Shown: one piece after another, positions 50,669 to 61,547 of the stretch
How the letters are laid out: the number at the start of each line of letters is the position of its first letter
Position numbering within the stretch: position 1 is the stretch's first letter
NCBI GenBank assembly: GCA_022486815.1
Contig: JAKVJW010000001.1
Location: 1-64,000, forward strand
Source: Prevotella sp.
GTDB taxonomy: Bacteria > Bacteroidota > Bacteroidia > Bacteroidales > Bacteroidaceae
DNA length: 64,000 bases
Direction: 5' to 3'
Translations under genes and position numbers: made by a program
Notes under the pieces: generated by a model
Told to the model about the DNA's origin: nothing
The model's input: the letters and a program-made list of their open reading frames with translations, nothing else
Databases searched by the model: none

Positions 50669-52162
50669 TCATCTATCCAACTTCCAGGTAGCTCCATCCT
50701 GAGTATCCTGAATTTTAAACCCATCCTGTTGTAACTCATTACGAATCTGGTCACTTGTGGTCCAGTCCTTGGCCTCTTTAGCCTTGGCACGAAGATCGAG
50801 GACCATATCCACTACTTTACCAAAGGATTTTTCCCGCTCACTATTATTAGCACCAGTCTCACTCTTCAATCCCAGAATATTAAAGGTGAATAGATTCATA
50901 GTATCTGAAAGTTCTTTCAGATCCTCAGAACTGATTTTCGCCTTGTGATCTACAATGGTATTGACCAGATGACAAGCTTCAAACAGATTACTGATAACCG
51001 TAGGAGTCTGTAAATCATCGTTCATGGCATCATAGCATTTCTGCCGAAGTCCACTCACAAATCCAGTCGTGCCGTCATCACTGCTTTTAGAAACTTGAAT
51101 ACGCTTGATGTCATTGATACCATCCATCAAACGTTTATAGCCCTTTTCTGCAGATAGAAGGGCTTCATTAGAGAAATCAACCGTACTACGATAATGGGCA
51201 GAAAGGATAAAGAAACGGATTGTCATCGGACTATAAGCCTGTTTGAGGGTCGGATGATTACCCGTAAAGAATTGCTCTAAAGTAATAAAATTACCCAGAC
51301 TCTTCCCCATCTTCTGGCCATTGATGGTAATCATGTTGTTGTGCATCCAGTAGTGCACCATCTGATCACCTTGACTGGCTACAGCTTGTGCTATCTCACA
51401 TTCATGATGAGGAAAGACCAGGTCCATTCCTCCTCCATGAATATCAAAGTGATTACCTAAGTATTTCCTGCCCATAGCTGTACACTCGCAATGCCAACCC
51501 GGATAACCTACGCTCCAGGGACTTGGCCACCGCATGATATGCTCAGGTTGAGCCTTCTTCCAAAGGGCAAAATCGCACTGGTGCTTCTTCTCGCCAACGC
51601 CATTCAATTCCCGGCTGTTGTTGATGATATCCTTTAGATTACGGCCTGAAAGAATGCCATAATGATATTTCTGATCATATTTCACGACATCGAAATAGAC
51701 AGAGCCATTACTGATATAGGCAAAACCATTGTTCAGAATTTCTTTAGTCAACTCTTCTTGCTCTATGATGTGTCCTGTAGCATGGGGTTCAATGGAAGGT
51801 GAAAGAACATTCAGTGCTTCCATAGCATGATGATAACGAATGGTATAATACTGTGCTATTTCCATAGGCTCCAACTGCTCCAGACGGGCTTTTTTCTCAA
51901 TCTTATCCTCACCTTCATCAGCATCGTGTTCCAAATGCCCCACATCCGTAATGTTACGTACATAACGTACTTTATAACCCAGATGGGACAAATAACGGAA
52001 AAGGACATCAAATGTTATTGCCGGACGTGCATGTCCTAAATGTGGATCACCATAAACAGTTGGTCCGCAAACATACATGCCTACATGCGGTGCATGCAAG
52101 GGTTTGAAAATTTCTTTTCTACGAGAAAGTGTATTATAAACAATCAGTTTTTGTTCCATCAT
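50669..52162 (-). CDS. cysS: cysteinyl-tRNA synthetase (start moved to [10 protein letters not shown])
   Basis: [67 protein letters not shown]. Confidence 0.97.
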   Translation of the reverse strand: MMEQKLIVYNTLSRRKEIFKPLHAPHVGMYVCGPTVYGDPHLGHARPAITFDVLFRYLSHLGYKVRYVRNITDVGHLEHDADEGEDKIEKKARLEQLEPMEIAQYYTIRYHHAMEALNVLSPSIEPHATGHIIEQEELTKEILNNGFAYISNGSVYFDVVKYDQKYHYGILSGRNLKDIINNSRELNGVGEKKHQCDFALWKKAQPEHIMRWPSPWSVGYPGWHCECTAMGRKYLGNHFDIHGGGMDLVFPHHECEIAQAVASQGDQMVHYWMHNNMITINGQKMGKSLGNFITLEQFFTGNHPTLKQAYSPMTIRFFILSAHYRSTVDFSNEALLSAEKGYKRLMDGINDIKRIQVSKSSDDGTTGFVSGLRQKCYDAMNDDLQTPTVISNLFEACHLVNTIVDHKAKISSEDLKELSDTMNLFTFNILGLKSETGANNSEREKSFGKVVDMVLDLRAKAKEAKDWTTSDQIRNELQQDGFKIQDTQDGATWKLDR

Positions 52163-52263
52163 AAATCTATTTTTCTGATATGCAAATATATGATTTTTAT
52201 AGCAGAGGACAAAATAAAAAAACGATTTTTGCGATTTTACCTTTTCTACCATCAAAATTTAAG

Positions 52264-52271
52264 TAACTTTG
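52264..52271 (+). promoter_or_regulatory. Bacteroidetes -7 box TAACTTTG upstream of the HAD hydrolase
   Basis: TAnnTTTG motif 32 bp before the ATG. Confidence 0.6.
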
Positions 52272-52302
52272 CAAACATTCAGCAAATCTTACAAATAAAA
52301 AC

Positions 52303-53091
52303 ATGGATAAATACGCCATCTTCAGTGATATTGACGGAACATTAGTTAGTTTCAAGACCCATCGCGTACCGGAATCTGCCGTTCAGGCTCTTACAGAAGC
52401 ACACCAAAGAGGGCATCATTTTTATATTTCTACCGGCAGACCTCCCTGCTTCATCACAAATCTAAAACAGGTAGAACCACTTATCGATGGTTATATAAGC
52501 GCAAATGGAGCCTACTGCTTTATCGGGAAAAAGGAAGTTTATTGTCGTTCTATCTTACAAGAAGATGTTGATACCCTGTTGAATTTTTCTGACCAGTTAG
52601 GTTTTCCTTGCATTGTCGTCGGAGAAAAGACTGTTGCTGTATATAACAATACTCCTGAAGTCAATGATGTGTTCTATAACCAACTTGGTGTACCCGGACT
52701 CGACAAAGCACCATCAACAGATGCTTTAGAGGGACAACGTATTTTACAGTTGACACCCTTTATATCTCCGACTCAGGAAAAAAAGATCATGCCATATCTC
52801 AAGCATTGCAATGGTGGCCGCTGGACCCGGAAATTCTTAGATATTACAGATGCTGATGCTGACAAGGGAAAAGGGCTATTGAAAATGGCTGAATATGAAG
52901 AAATAAATATCAGTCATACTATCGCTTTAGGAGACGGAGGAAATGATATTCCTATTATCCGACAGGCAGGAATAGGGATAGCTATGGGGAATGCATCAGA
53001 TACTACTAAGAAGTCAGCTGACTTCGTCACAAAGGATGTGGATGATAATGGTCTGGCCTATGCTCTGAAACACTACAAAATCATCAAGTAA
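52303..53091 (+). CDS. Cof-type HAD-IIB family hydrolase
   Basis: FSDIDGTLVSF, ISTGRPP, IALGDGGNDIPIIRQAGIGIAMGNAS. Confidence 0.93.
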   Translation: MDKYAIFSDIDGTLVSFKTHRVPESAVQALTEAHQRGHHFYISTGRPPCFITNLKQVEPLIDGYISANGAYCFIGKKEVYCRSILQEDVDTLLNFSDQLGFPCIVVGEKTVAVYNNTPEVNDVFYNQLGVPGLDKAPSTDALEGQRILQLTPFISPTQEKKIMPYLKHCNGGRWTRKFLDITDADADKGKGLLKMAEYEEINISHTIALGDGGNDIPIIRQAGIGIAMGNASDTTKKSADFVTKDVDDNGLAYALKHYKIIK

Positions 53092-53265
53092 TAAGAAAAA
53101 TGGGTATAGAATCCTAAAAACCCTCAGATAAAATATACCCCGTTATCCTATCCCTTAAAATTAAAACAACCGTGTCTCCAAAAATGGATTGAAGACACAG
53201 TCACAAATATTCTAAATCTCTATCATTTCTGTACGTTCTAACATATAAAGTACAGATCTGATAAA

Positions 53266-53505
53266 TCAGTCTACAGCGTCCTTACTGTCAACGGCATCAT
53301 AACCTTTTGCAGAGTTGTGACTAATCAATTCGTGGATATCCATCTCATGATAACCACCGTTAGCTTTATCTGCAGCATCCATCTCTTCTACTTCCTTCTT
53401 TTCAGCTTCAGAATGAGTAAAAGTTGATTTGGACTTTAGTTCACACACTCCCCAACCAATTAATGCCACAACAATAAAAAGCAAAAATGCTAATTGAATA
53501 CTCAT
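53266..53505 (-). CDS. small membrane protein, hypothetical (start moved to MSIQLAFLL)
   Basis: N-terminal TM helix, charged C-terminus. Confidence 0.6.
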   Translation of the reverse strand: MSIQLAFLLFIVVALIGWGVCELKSKSTFTHSEAEKKEVEEMDAADKANGGYHEMDIHELISHNSAKGYDAVDSKDAVD

Positions 53506-54036
53506 TATTATAAATGTATTTGAATTCAAGATGCAAATTTACACATTTCTTTCGAAATGACAATCATAGAACCTTTTTTTTTCAGGATTTATGACTAATC
53601 CACTTGACTTATCTATAACTGTATAGTTGAGTACTAACCTATTCATGGTATTTATAATAATCCTCTAAAAAAGGATACATAAATTTTGATAAACAACTTT
53701 TAATCATTTTTGAACTTGGAAGGCAGTGACTATGAAAGGATTTGGTTTATACTTTTAATACTCTATTTGCTAATTTACGATACAACTTCCTAAGAGTATG
53801 ACGGATTCACTTGATCCCTTTTAGTTTCTCTTCCTAATCTGGAATTAAGTAATAATTTTTGAATATATTGAAAAAATAATCTTTTACCGATTCATTCTAT
53901 CCATTTTATCATAATGTAACATAAAATAACCACAAATAGATATTATTATCCATATTAAACATATATTTTCTCTAAATCAGTTTCAGTATATAATCAATGT
54001 GTCACATTCATTCTCTATAAACTTTATTAAGTTCCA

Positions 54037-54073
54037 TTTTGTGTGCGAACACAAAACGATTGATACATATCAA
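54037..54073 (+). promoter_or_regulatory. tandem palindromic regulatory module: TTTTGTGTGCGAACACAAAA (perfect 8 bp arms) plus TTGATACATATCAA (FNR consensus)
   Basis: TTGAT-N4-ATCAA exact; same arrangement as 41059-41094. Confidence 0.7.
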
Positions 54074-54133
54074 GAAAAACAACAAATAACAAGGATTTAC
54101 TTCGTTATTATCACTTGCTAATATCTAAAGTAC

Positions 54134-54141
54134 TAACTTTG
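54134..54141 (+). promoter_or_regulatory. -7 box TAACTTTG of microprotein locus 2
   Basis: TAACTTTGCAGTGTC; shares CTTTGCAGTGTC with locus 1. Confidence 0.7.
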
Positions 54142-54292
54142 CAGTGTCATCAAAAGAAAGTAAGTTTGAAGGATAAGTTCAAGAACGAACAATCAAGGAT
54201 GACAAGGTAAAGGATACAAAACAGGATAAGTATAAAATAAAACACGAGGGCCGAAAGGTCTGAAGTAAAAGGTAAAAAGAAAGGAAAAAATT

Positions 54293-54379
54293 ATGTTGAC
54301 AAGTGGAAGTATGATGTGCTATGCAATACTATTCTTCGTATTTGCGGGTGTAATCAGTTCAACTATCGAACGTCGATAA
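54293..54379 (+). CDS. single-TM microprotein, 28 aa (MLTSGSMMCYAILFFVFAGVISSTIERR)
   Basis: Purine-rich AAGGAAAAAA upstream, terminator downstream, paralogous architecture to 41448-41525. Confidence 0.55.
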   Translation: MLTSGSMMCYAILFFVFAGVISSTIERR

Positions 54380-54422
54380 TATTTTCGGCAAATTCAGGAA
54401 AAATTAAAAAATCAAGTAGAAG

Positions 54423-54460
54423 GTCGCAACAAGCTGAAAAGTTTGTTGCGACTTTATTTT
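54423..54460 (+). terminator. terminator of microprotein locus 2
   Basis: GTCGCAACAA-loop-TTGTTGCGAC followed by TTTATTTTTA. Confidence 0.88.
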
Positions 54461-54638
54461 TAATTGACAACTGTCAATTTATAATTTTCAAGAAAACTAT
54501 TTCCTTATCTATTTTACAAATTTGTTTATGAAACAATTTTATAGAAGGAAAAAGCCGGAATATTCAGATTAAAAACAGATACATTTTTAATCTGAAAGAC
54601 AGATTAGTTATTACAAATCTGTCTTTCTAATGTAAATA

Positions 54639-54800
54639 TTACTCTTGTGGAGTAAACTGATCTTTTCCAACACCACAAAGTGGGCAGACCCAATCATCTG
54701 GAAGATCTTTAAAAGCCGTTCCAGGATCTATACCATTATCAGGATCACCTTCTGCAGGATCATAAACATATCCACATACATCACATACATACTTTTCCAT
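54639..54800 (-). CDS. rubredoxin, 53 aa
   Basis: [53 protein letters not shown]: two CxxCG knuckles; absent from the supplied ORF track. Confidence 0.96.
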   Translation of the reverse strand: MEKYVCDVCGYVYDPAEGDPDNGIDPGTAFKDLPDDWVCPLCGVGKDQFTPQE

Positions 54801-54893
54801 AATGCTTAATTATTTATAAGTTAATAATTTGTATTGCGCTTCAAAGTTACCATATTTTTTTAAAAAGCACTTAATTTACAATTATTTTTTTTA

Positions 54894-54901
54894 TATCTTT
54901 G
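54894..54901 (+). promoter_or_regulatory. Bacteroidetes -7 box TATCTTTG upstream of leuS
   Basis: TAnnTTTG motif 63 bp before the leuS ATG. Confidence 0.55.
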
Positions 54902-54963
54902 CATATTAAATATATACCCCAACATGTTCATAAAAAAGCAAATATAAAAAGTATTTAAATAAG

Positions 54964-57825
54964 ATGGATTACGACTTCAGAGAGATCGAAAAGAAATGGC
55001 AACAAAAGTGGGTTGAAAACAAGACCTATAAAGTTACTGAAGACAAAAATAAAAAAAAGTATTACGTACTAAACATGTTTCCTTATCCATCAGGTGCAGG
55101 ACTTCATGTAGGACATCCTTTAGGGTATATAGCCAGTGATATCTATGCTCGATACAAACGTCTGAAAGGTTTTAATGTTCTGAATCCTATGGGCTATGAT
55201 GCTTACGGTCTGCCTGCTGAACAATATGCTATTCAAACAGGTCAGCACCCCGCCATAACTACTGAACAAAATATTAATCATTATAGAGAACAACTTGATA
55301 AAATCGGTTTTTCATTTGACTGGTCACGTGAAATCCGTACTTGTGACCCGGAATATTATCACTGGACACAATGGGCCTTTGAAAAAATGTTCAATAGTTT
55401 CTATTGCAATAAAGGACAGAGGGCACAACCTATTGAAAAATTAATTCGCCATTTTTCAGAAAAGGGGACAGAAGGCATTCACGCAGCACAGAGCAGAGAA
55501 CTTTCTTTCACAGCAGATGAATGGAATACCTGGGATAGTAGAAAAAAACAAAATATACTAATGAACTATCGGATTGCTTATCTGGGTGAAACGATGGTTA
55601 ACTGGTGTGCCGGTCTTGGAACTGTCCTTGCCAATGATGAAGTAGTAAATGGGGTGAGTGTCCGCGGAGGTTATCCTGTAATACAAAAAAAAATGCGTCA
55701 ATGGTGTCTCCGTGTTTCAGCATACGCTCAAAGACTTCTGGATGGATTGGATACCTTAGACTGGAGTGATTCCATAAAAGAGACTCAACGTAACTGGATA
55801 GGCCGTTCAGAAGGAACAGAAGTTGTATTCAAGGTAAAGGATAGTGATGTTAAATTTACGATCTTCACTACACGTGCTGACACCATGTTTGGTGTAACAT
55901 TTATGGTACTGGCACCAGAATCTGATCAAGTAGCTTATGTAACAACTCCTGAACAGAAAACTAAAGTTGAAAAATATTTGAGTTATGTAAAGAGTCGTAC
56001 AGAACTTGAACGTATGAGTGACAGGAAAGTTACAGGCGTATTTACCGGTTCTTATGCCATTAATCCTTTTACCCAAGAAGCCATCCCTATTTGGGTTGGA
56101 GAATATGTCCTGGCAGGATATGGTACAGGAGCCATAATGGCTGTACCAGCTCATGATAGTCGTGATTATGCTTTCGCCAAACATTTTCATTTATCCATTA
56201 TCCCTTTAATTGAGGGTGCAGATGTGAGCAATGAAAGTTTTGATGCCAAAGAGGGAATAGTGATGAATTCTCCTGCTCCTGGAAAAAGAGGGCTGGATGG
56301 ATTTTCTCTTAACGAACTAACTGTAAAAGAAGCTATTGCTGCTACAAAGAAATTTGTTTCTGAAAAGGGTATTGGCCGCATAAAAGTCAATTATCGTCTT
56401 CGTGATGCCATCTTTTCCCGTCAAAGATATTGGGGAGAACCATTCCCTGTATATTATAAAGATGAAATGCCTTATGTCATTCCCGAAGAATTCCTTCCTT
56501 TGACTCTTCCGGACATTGACCTATATAAACCAACGGAAACGGGAGAACCACCATTAGGCCGTGCAAAAAAATGGGCTTGGGATACAGAAAATAATAAAGT
56601 CGTAGACAAATCCTTTATAGATCAAAAAACTGTTTTTCCCCTGGATTTGTGTACAATGCCTGGATTTGCCGGAAGTTCTGCTTATTATTTACGATATATG
56701 GATCCAAAAAATAATCAGGAACTGGTAAGTGAGAATAAAGATGAATATTGGCAGAATGTTGATTTATATGTGGGTGGTACTGAACATGCTACCGGACATT
56801 TGATTTATTCTCGTTTCTGGAACAAATTTTTACATGATTACGGTTATTCATGCAAAGAAGAACCTTTCCAAAAGCTTATCAATCAAGGTATGATTCAAGG
56901 ACGTAGTAACTTCGTTTACCGTGTCAACGATAAAAGTACAAAAGATAAGCCCGTATTTGTAAGTATTAACTTGAAAAAGAACTATAAGGATGTTACTCCC
57001 ATTCATGTCAATATCAATATCGTAAAAAATGATATACTCGATACGGACGCTTTCAAGGCATGGAGACCAGAGTATAAAAATGCTGAATTTATTTTGGAAA
57101 ACGGTAAATATATTTGTGGATATACTGTTGAAAAGATGAGTAAAAGTATGTTTAACGTGGTTAATCCTGATGATATTGTAAAAGAATACGGTGCCGATAC
57201 ACTCCGACTTTACGAAATGTTTCTGGGTCCTGTGGAAGCCAGTAAACCATGGGATACTAATGGTATTGATGGATGTCATAGATTTCTGAAGAAGTTTTGG
57301 AACTTGTTCTGGGATAATAGATCTGATCAATTCTTGGTAAATGAGGATGCTCCGAGTAAAGATTCTCTAAAATCTACTCACAAACTAATAAAAAAGGTAA
57401 CTGAAGATATAGAAAAATTCAGTTATAATACGGCTATATCTGCATTTATGATAGCTGTTAATGAACTCCATCAACAGAAATGTCATAATCATGAACTACT
57501 CAAAGATCTAGTTATCTTAATCACTCCATTCTGTCCTCATATCGCTGAGGAACTTTGGCAAGAACTTGGTGAGAAAGGATCCGTCTGTGATGCACAGTGG
57601 ATTACCTATGATGAAAAATATCTTGTTGAAAACGAAATACAACTCACAATATCCTTTAATGGAAAAGCTCGATTCCAAAAGACTTTTGCTGCCGATGCAG
57701 ACTCTAAAAGCATAAAAGAAGCAGTGATTTCCGATGAAAAAAGCCAAAAATATATATCAGGAAAGGATATTATCAAAATAATTGTTGTTCCTAAAAAAAT
57801 CGTCAATGTAGTCTTAAAAAATTGA
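54964..57825 (+). CDS. leuS: leucyl-tRNA synthetase
   Basis: [66 protein letters not shown]. Confidence 0.98.
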   Translation: MDYDFREIEKKWQQKWVENKTYKVTEDKNKKKYYVLNMFPYPSGAGLHVGHPLGYIASDIYARYKRLKGFNVLNPMGYDAYGLPAEQYAIQTGQHPAITTEQNINHYREQLDKIGFSFDWSREIRTCDPEYYHWTQWAFEKMFNSFYCNKGQRAQPIEKLIRHFSEKGTEGIHAAQSRELSFTADEWNTWDSRKKQNILMNYRIAYLGETMVNWCAGLGTVLANDEVVNGVSVRGGYPVIQKKMRQWCLRVSAYAQRLLDGLDTLDWSDSIKETQRNWIGRSEGTEVVFKVKDSDVKFTIFTTRADTMFGVTFMVLAPESDQVAYVTTPEQKTKVEKYLSYVKSRTELERMSDRKVTGVFTGSYAINPFTQEAIPIWVGEYVLAGYGTGAIMAVPAHDSRDYAFAKHFHLSIIPLIEGADVSNESFDAKEGIVMNSPAPGKRGLDGFSLNELTVKEAIAATKKFVSEKGIGRIKVNYRLRDAIFSRQRYWGEPFPVYYKDEMPYVIPEEFLPLTLPDIDLYKPTETGEPPLGRAKKWAWDTENNKVVDKSFIDQKTVFPLDLCTMPGFAGSSAYYLRYMDPKNNQELVSENKDEYWQNVDLYVGGTEHATGHLIYSRFWNKFLHDYGYSCKEEPFQKLINQGMIQGRSNFVYRVNDKSTKDKPVFVSINLKKNYKDVTPIHVNINIVKNDILDTDAFKAWRPEYKNAEFILENGKYICGYTVEKMSKSMFNVVNPDDIVKEYGADTLRLYEMFLGPVEASKPWDTNGIDGCHRFLKKFWNLFWDNRSDQFLVNEDAPSKDSLKSTHKLIKKVTEDIEKFSYNTAISAFMIAVNELHQQKCHNHELLKDLVILITPFCPHIAEELWQELGEKGSVCDAQWITYDEKYLVENEIQLTISFNGKARFQKTFAADADSKSIKEAVISDEKSQKYISGKDIIKIIVVPKKIVNVVLKN

Positions 57826-57917
57826 TTATACTTTATTATAAGAAAATCTATTTAAAATAAAATATTATAAAGTACATACAAATGTTGTTTTAACAACATC
57901 TGTAACTTTTAAACTGT

Positions 57918-58892
57918 ATGAATATAATTAATAGTAGTAACATAAAAAATGAAATCAAGGATTATGCATATATAACCTTTGGTCTTATACTCTATACCTT
58001 TGGATGGACGGTATTTCTTTTACCATATAGCATTGTAACAGGTGGCGTTACGGGTATTTCTGCTATTATATTCTATGCTACTAAAATACCTATTGCTTAT
58101 ACTTATTTTATAATTAACGTCATATTATTGGTATTTGCATTAAAAATACTCGGTTTAAAGTTTTTAATAAAAACAATATATGCCATAATAGTACTTTCTC
58201 TCTTACTCAGTTTTAGTCAGCAAGCAATGACACTACCAGATCATTCTATGTATCAGATTTTAGGAAAAGGTCAGGATTTTATGTCATTGATTATAGGATG
58301 TTCGATGACCGGAACCGCACTGGCTATCGTATTTCTACATAATGGTTCAACAGGTGGTACTGATATTATTGCCGCCTGTGTTAACAAATATCGTAATATT
58401 TCACTCGGTCGCGTCCTCATATTTGTTGATATTTGTATAATAAGCAGTTCTTATCCTATATTTTATGATTGGAGAAAACTTGTATTTGGTTTTTGTACTA
58501 TGATCATAGAAAATTTTGTTCTTGATTATGTAATGAATGCCAGAAGAGAAAGTGTACAATTTATGGTCTTTTCCAGTAAATATCAGGAAATAGCAAATGC
58601 TATAGGAACAAAAATGGAACACGGAGTAACTATTCTTGATGGTCATGGCTGGTATACAGGTAATGAAGTAAAAGTTCTTTGTATATTAGCAAGAAAGAGA
58701 GAAAGTCCTATTATCTTCCGACTTATCAAAATTATTGATCCTAAAGCTTTCGTATCTCAGTCTTCTGTCATCGGCGTCTATGGAGAAGGATTTGATAAAA
58801 TGAAGGTAAAAATACCAAAACATGAAAAGGATTCCATAATAAAAGCATCAAAATTAAAAGCTCCTTCACCATTAAATAATAATAAAAAATAA
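57918..58892 (+). CDS. YitT family membrane protein (DUF161/DUF2179)
   Basis: LPYSIVTGGVTGISAIIFYATKIPIAYTYFIINVILLVFA, HNGSTGGTDIIAACVNKY, GHGWYTGNEVKVLCILARKRE. Confidence 0.92.
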   Translation: MNIINSSNIKNEIKDYAYITFGLILYTFGWTVFLLPYSIVTGGVTGISAIIFYATKIPIAYTYFIINVILLVFALKILGLKFLIKTIYAIIVLSLLLSFSQQAMTLPDHSMYQILGKGQDFMSLIIGCSMTGTALAIVFLHNGSTGGTDIIAACVNKYRNISLGRVLIFVDICIISSSYPIFYDWRKLVFGFCTMIIENFVLDYVMNARRESVQFMVFSSKYQEIANAIGTKMEHGVTILDGHGWYTGNEVKVLCILARKRESPIIFRLIKIIDPKAFVSQSSVIGVYGEGFDKMKVKIPKHEKDSIIKASKLKAPSPLNNNKK

Positions 58893-59079
58893 CTCATTGG
58901 CGGAATTAATTTACCACAGTATTGGAAAACATATTTTAATAGTACTGAAAAACTTATTACCACGCTGTGGTAATTTAGGATTTTGACAGTCTAAAGGATG
59001 AATTGAAAAGTGGCTGAAAATTATATATATACTACTTCTTATCTCATTTCTTCTTTCATTTTTAATTCCGCCAATAGAT
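58892..59079. mobile_element. MITE-like element (~180-188 bp) with TIR core ATTGGCGGAATTAA, carrying a copy of the composite repeat on the minus strand
   Basis: TIR cores at 58896-58909 and 59062-59075; interior contains rc of TTTCCAATACTGTGGTAA (58911-58928), attaccacgctgtggtaat (58956-58974), and the leader (59008-59030). Confidence 0.8.
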
Positions 59080-59100
59080 AAAATAATAGATTTAATAATA

Positions 59101-59721
59101 ATGAATATAGTATTTGCTACAAACAATAAAGATAAACTTCGTGAAATACGTGAGATTCTCGAACCTGAATTCAATATTATCTCTTTATCTGATATAGGTT
59201 GCCATGAAGATATTCCTGAGACAGGTAAAACTTTAGAAGAAAATTCACTTTTAAAAGCTCAATATGTTTATGACCATTATCATCAAAATTGTTTTGCAGA
59301 TGATACCGGTCTGGAAGTTGATGCCTTGAATGGTGAACCAGGTGTACATTCTGCCAGATATGCAGAAGATACAGATCATGACAATGAAGCTAATATAAAA
59401 AAACTTTTATCAAAGTTAGAAAACAAGAATAATCGTAAAGCAAAATTTCGTACTGTAATTACGTTAATACAAAGATCCCCAGATCCTACCCACAGACAAG
59501 TTATAAATTGTTTTGAAGGAGAAATATCAGGCACTATAGCTAAAAATAAATTAGGTATAGCTGGTTTTGGATATGATCCTCTTTTTATCCCTGAAGGATA
59601 TAAAGAAAGTTTTGCTCAAATGGGAGATATAGAAAAGAATAAAATATCACATCGGGCACGTGCTGTTTCAAAACTCGTAGAATTTCTTAAAAAACAGGTT
59701 ACTTGTATTAATATGGAATAA
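59101..59721 (+). CDS. rdgB: XTP/dITP diphosphatase (RdgB/HAM1 family)
   Basis: MNIVFATNNKDKLREIREIL, FADDTGLEVDALNGEPGVHSARYA, GFGYDPLFIPEGY, KISHRARAV. Confidence 0.97.
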   Translation: MNIVFATNNKDKLREIREILEPEFNIISLSDIGCHEDIPETGKTLEENSLLKAQYVYDHYHQNCFADDTGLEVDALNGEPGVHSARYAEDTDHDNEANIKKLLSKLENKNNRKAKFRTVITLIQRSPDPTHRQVINCFEGEISGTIAKNKLGIAGFGYDPLFIPEGYKESFAQMGDIEKNKISHRARAVSKLVEFLKKQVTCINME

Positions 59722-59750
59722 AGACAATGTCTTTATTCCATATTTTATAT
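59711..59750 (+). terminator. terminator overlapping the rdgB stop codon
   Basis: ATATGGAATAAAGAC-aat-GTCTTTATTCCATAT, perfect 15 bp stem; TAA stop lies within the 5' arm. Confidence 0.85.
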
Positions 59751-59949
59751 ATTTCTAAAAAATATTTAGACTCATCTCTACATATTATAATTCGTACCTT
59801 TATAACGGAACTTTTCCATAATAGAGTCAATATTAAAAAACAGAGTACAGCGTTCTTCTGTTGAGTAAATATTCTTTATTGCTTAAGTTTATCATAAGAC
59901 ACAAAAAAACATTACAGAACGGCTTAAAAACGTATCCAGGCTAATTGTT

Positions 59950-60340
59950 GTTTCTTTATTACAAAGAAGATAACCTATTATTATTAATAATACATCTTTA
60001 TTTATTCATCTATTATATTATTATTATCTTATTTTATTTATAAAAATATATAATGATTAAGTATGATATCTTGTGGATATGTTAATAATTTTTGATAAGA
60101 TAATATCTATATTTAATTATGCTCATAATTACCTTTCTTATGCACAATTATTATTTATACTTTCTTATTGATTTTCAGTTAATTAAATAGTTATGCACCA
60201 ATTTACTAACTATGTGTATAATAATAAGTTGATATTATTTTAATGATTATTTATGTGGAAAAAGGTAGATAAATGATCTTATAAACCTATGGATATCCTC
60301 AGTAGGATAAGTGCTGTTTATTTGTCTATGGATATCTTTT
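59950..60340. other. candidate chromosomal replication origin (oriC): AT-rich unwinding-like region plus DnaA-box-like cluster
   Basis: AT-rich 59970-60130; boxes TGTGGATAT (60072), TTATGCACA (60138), TTATGCACC (60191), TGTGTATAA (60213), TGTGGAAAA (60254), CTATGGATATC twice (60287, 60326). Confidence 0.5.
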
Positions 60341-60482
60341 ACTTTATGAATGGATTATGCCATAGATATAAACTTAGTTTTCCATATAAACTGTTGAAAA
60401 GTAGAATTTGATATTAAAAATTACATGGTAAGGAACATTTTATTTCTTATAAAATGCTTCTGATAAATAATAAAAGATTAAG

Positions 60483-61541
60483 TTATTTTTTTCTTTGTAA
60501 GTTGATATCTACGCGATCTGCTATCATTTTAGGAGAAATATTTATAAGGCAAGCATAATCTCCCCTTAAACAAGATTTATTTCCGTAGATACTACAAGGA
60601 CGACATGGTAGGTTTAATTGAATAGCATTATCCGGATTTTGTCCCCATCCCATAAAACCAGCATAAGGATGAGTTGCTCCCCATATACTTACAACAGGGA
60701 TATTTACCAGTGAAGCCAGATGCATGTTTGCACTATCCATGCTGATCATGACATCAAGATGGCTCATCAATATGAGCTCTTTATCTAAACTTTGTAGAAG
60801 TCCGGAAGCATTTATGCAAGATGGATACTTTTTATTCCAGTTGTCCATATATTTTTTTTCATTACCTCTTTTTCCACCAAATAAGAAAATACGGCATGAA
60901 GGATGTCTGTGAATTAAAAGTTGAATAACTTTTTCCATTGATTCGAGCGGATAAGTTTTTGAAACATGAGCAGCAAAAGGAGCTATACCTATCCATTGTT
61001 GAAATCCTTTTTTAACACCTATACTTTCCGGTAAAAGACGGATGTTTCCTCCTTCAGGTGGAAAAAGAGAAGTAAATTTGACTTGTATAGGATAACCAAG
61101 CTTTCTTAATACATCAGCATAATTTTGTGTTTCGGTTGGTTGTTGTATGAGTTTTTTTCCATCTTGAGCAATTAATTTTTTTCTTCCCTCACGATGCTTA
61201 TTGATATGTTCTACCCTAAAATGACTCATGTTAAAGCGTAAGCGAAGATAATTGGAACGTAAGACTTGATGAAAATCAGCTACACATGTAAACTGTTTGG
61301 CAATTAACCGACGATAAAGTGTATTCAAACCTTTTATTCCACTATATTCTCCTTTTACATCTGCTCCCATAAAACTTACATTTGGAGCTATATTTTCAAA
61401 AAAAGGTTTTGCAAATGGTCTACTGAGTACAGTAATCCTCAAATTTGGATATTGGGTTGCTAAAGAATAGATTACGGGAACAGTCATAGCCACATCACCT
61501 ATTGCAAAGAAACGAATGATTAGAATATGCTCAGTTTTCAT
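60483..61541 (-). CDS. glycosyltransferase family 9 (heptosyltransferase-like)
   Basis: RFFAIGDVAMTVPVIYSLATQYPNLRITVLSRPF, IAPFAAHVSKTYPLE, SMDSANMHLASLVNIPVVSIWGATHP. Confidence 0.9.
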   Translation of the reverse strand: MKTEHILIIRFFAIGDVAMTVPVIYSLATQYPNLRITVLSRPFAKPFFENIAPNVSFMGADVKGEYSGIKGLNTLYRRLIAKQFTCVADFHQVLRSNYLRLRFNMSHFRVEHINKHREGRKKLIAQDGKKLIQQPTETQNYADVLRKLGYPIQVKFTSLFPPEGGNIRLLPESIGVKKGFQQWIGIAPFAAHVSKTYPLESMEKVIQLLIHRHPSCRIFLFGGKRGNEKKYMDNWNKKYPSCINASGLLQSLDKELILMSHLDVMISMDSANMHLASLVNIPVVSIWGATHPYAGFMGWGQNPDNAIQLNLPCRPCSIYGNKSCLRGDYACLINISPKMIADRVDINLQRKK

Positions 61542-61547
61542 GAGAGA

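Noticed and set aside
54316-54531. 71-aa + strand ORF in the track
   Set aside because: Out of frame with the 28-aa microprotein and runs through its terminator hairpin
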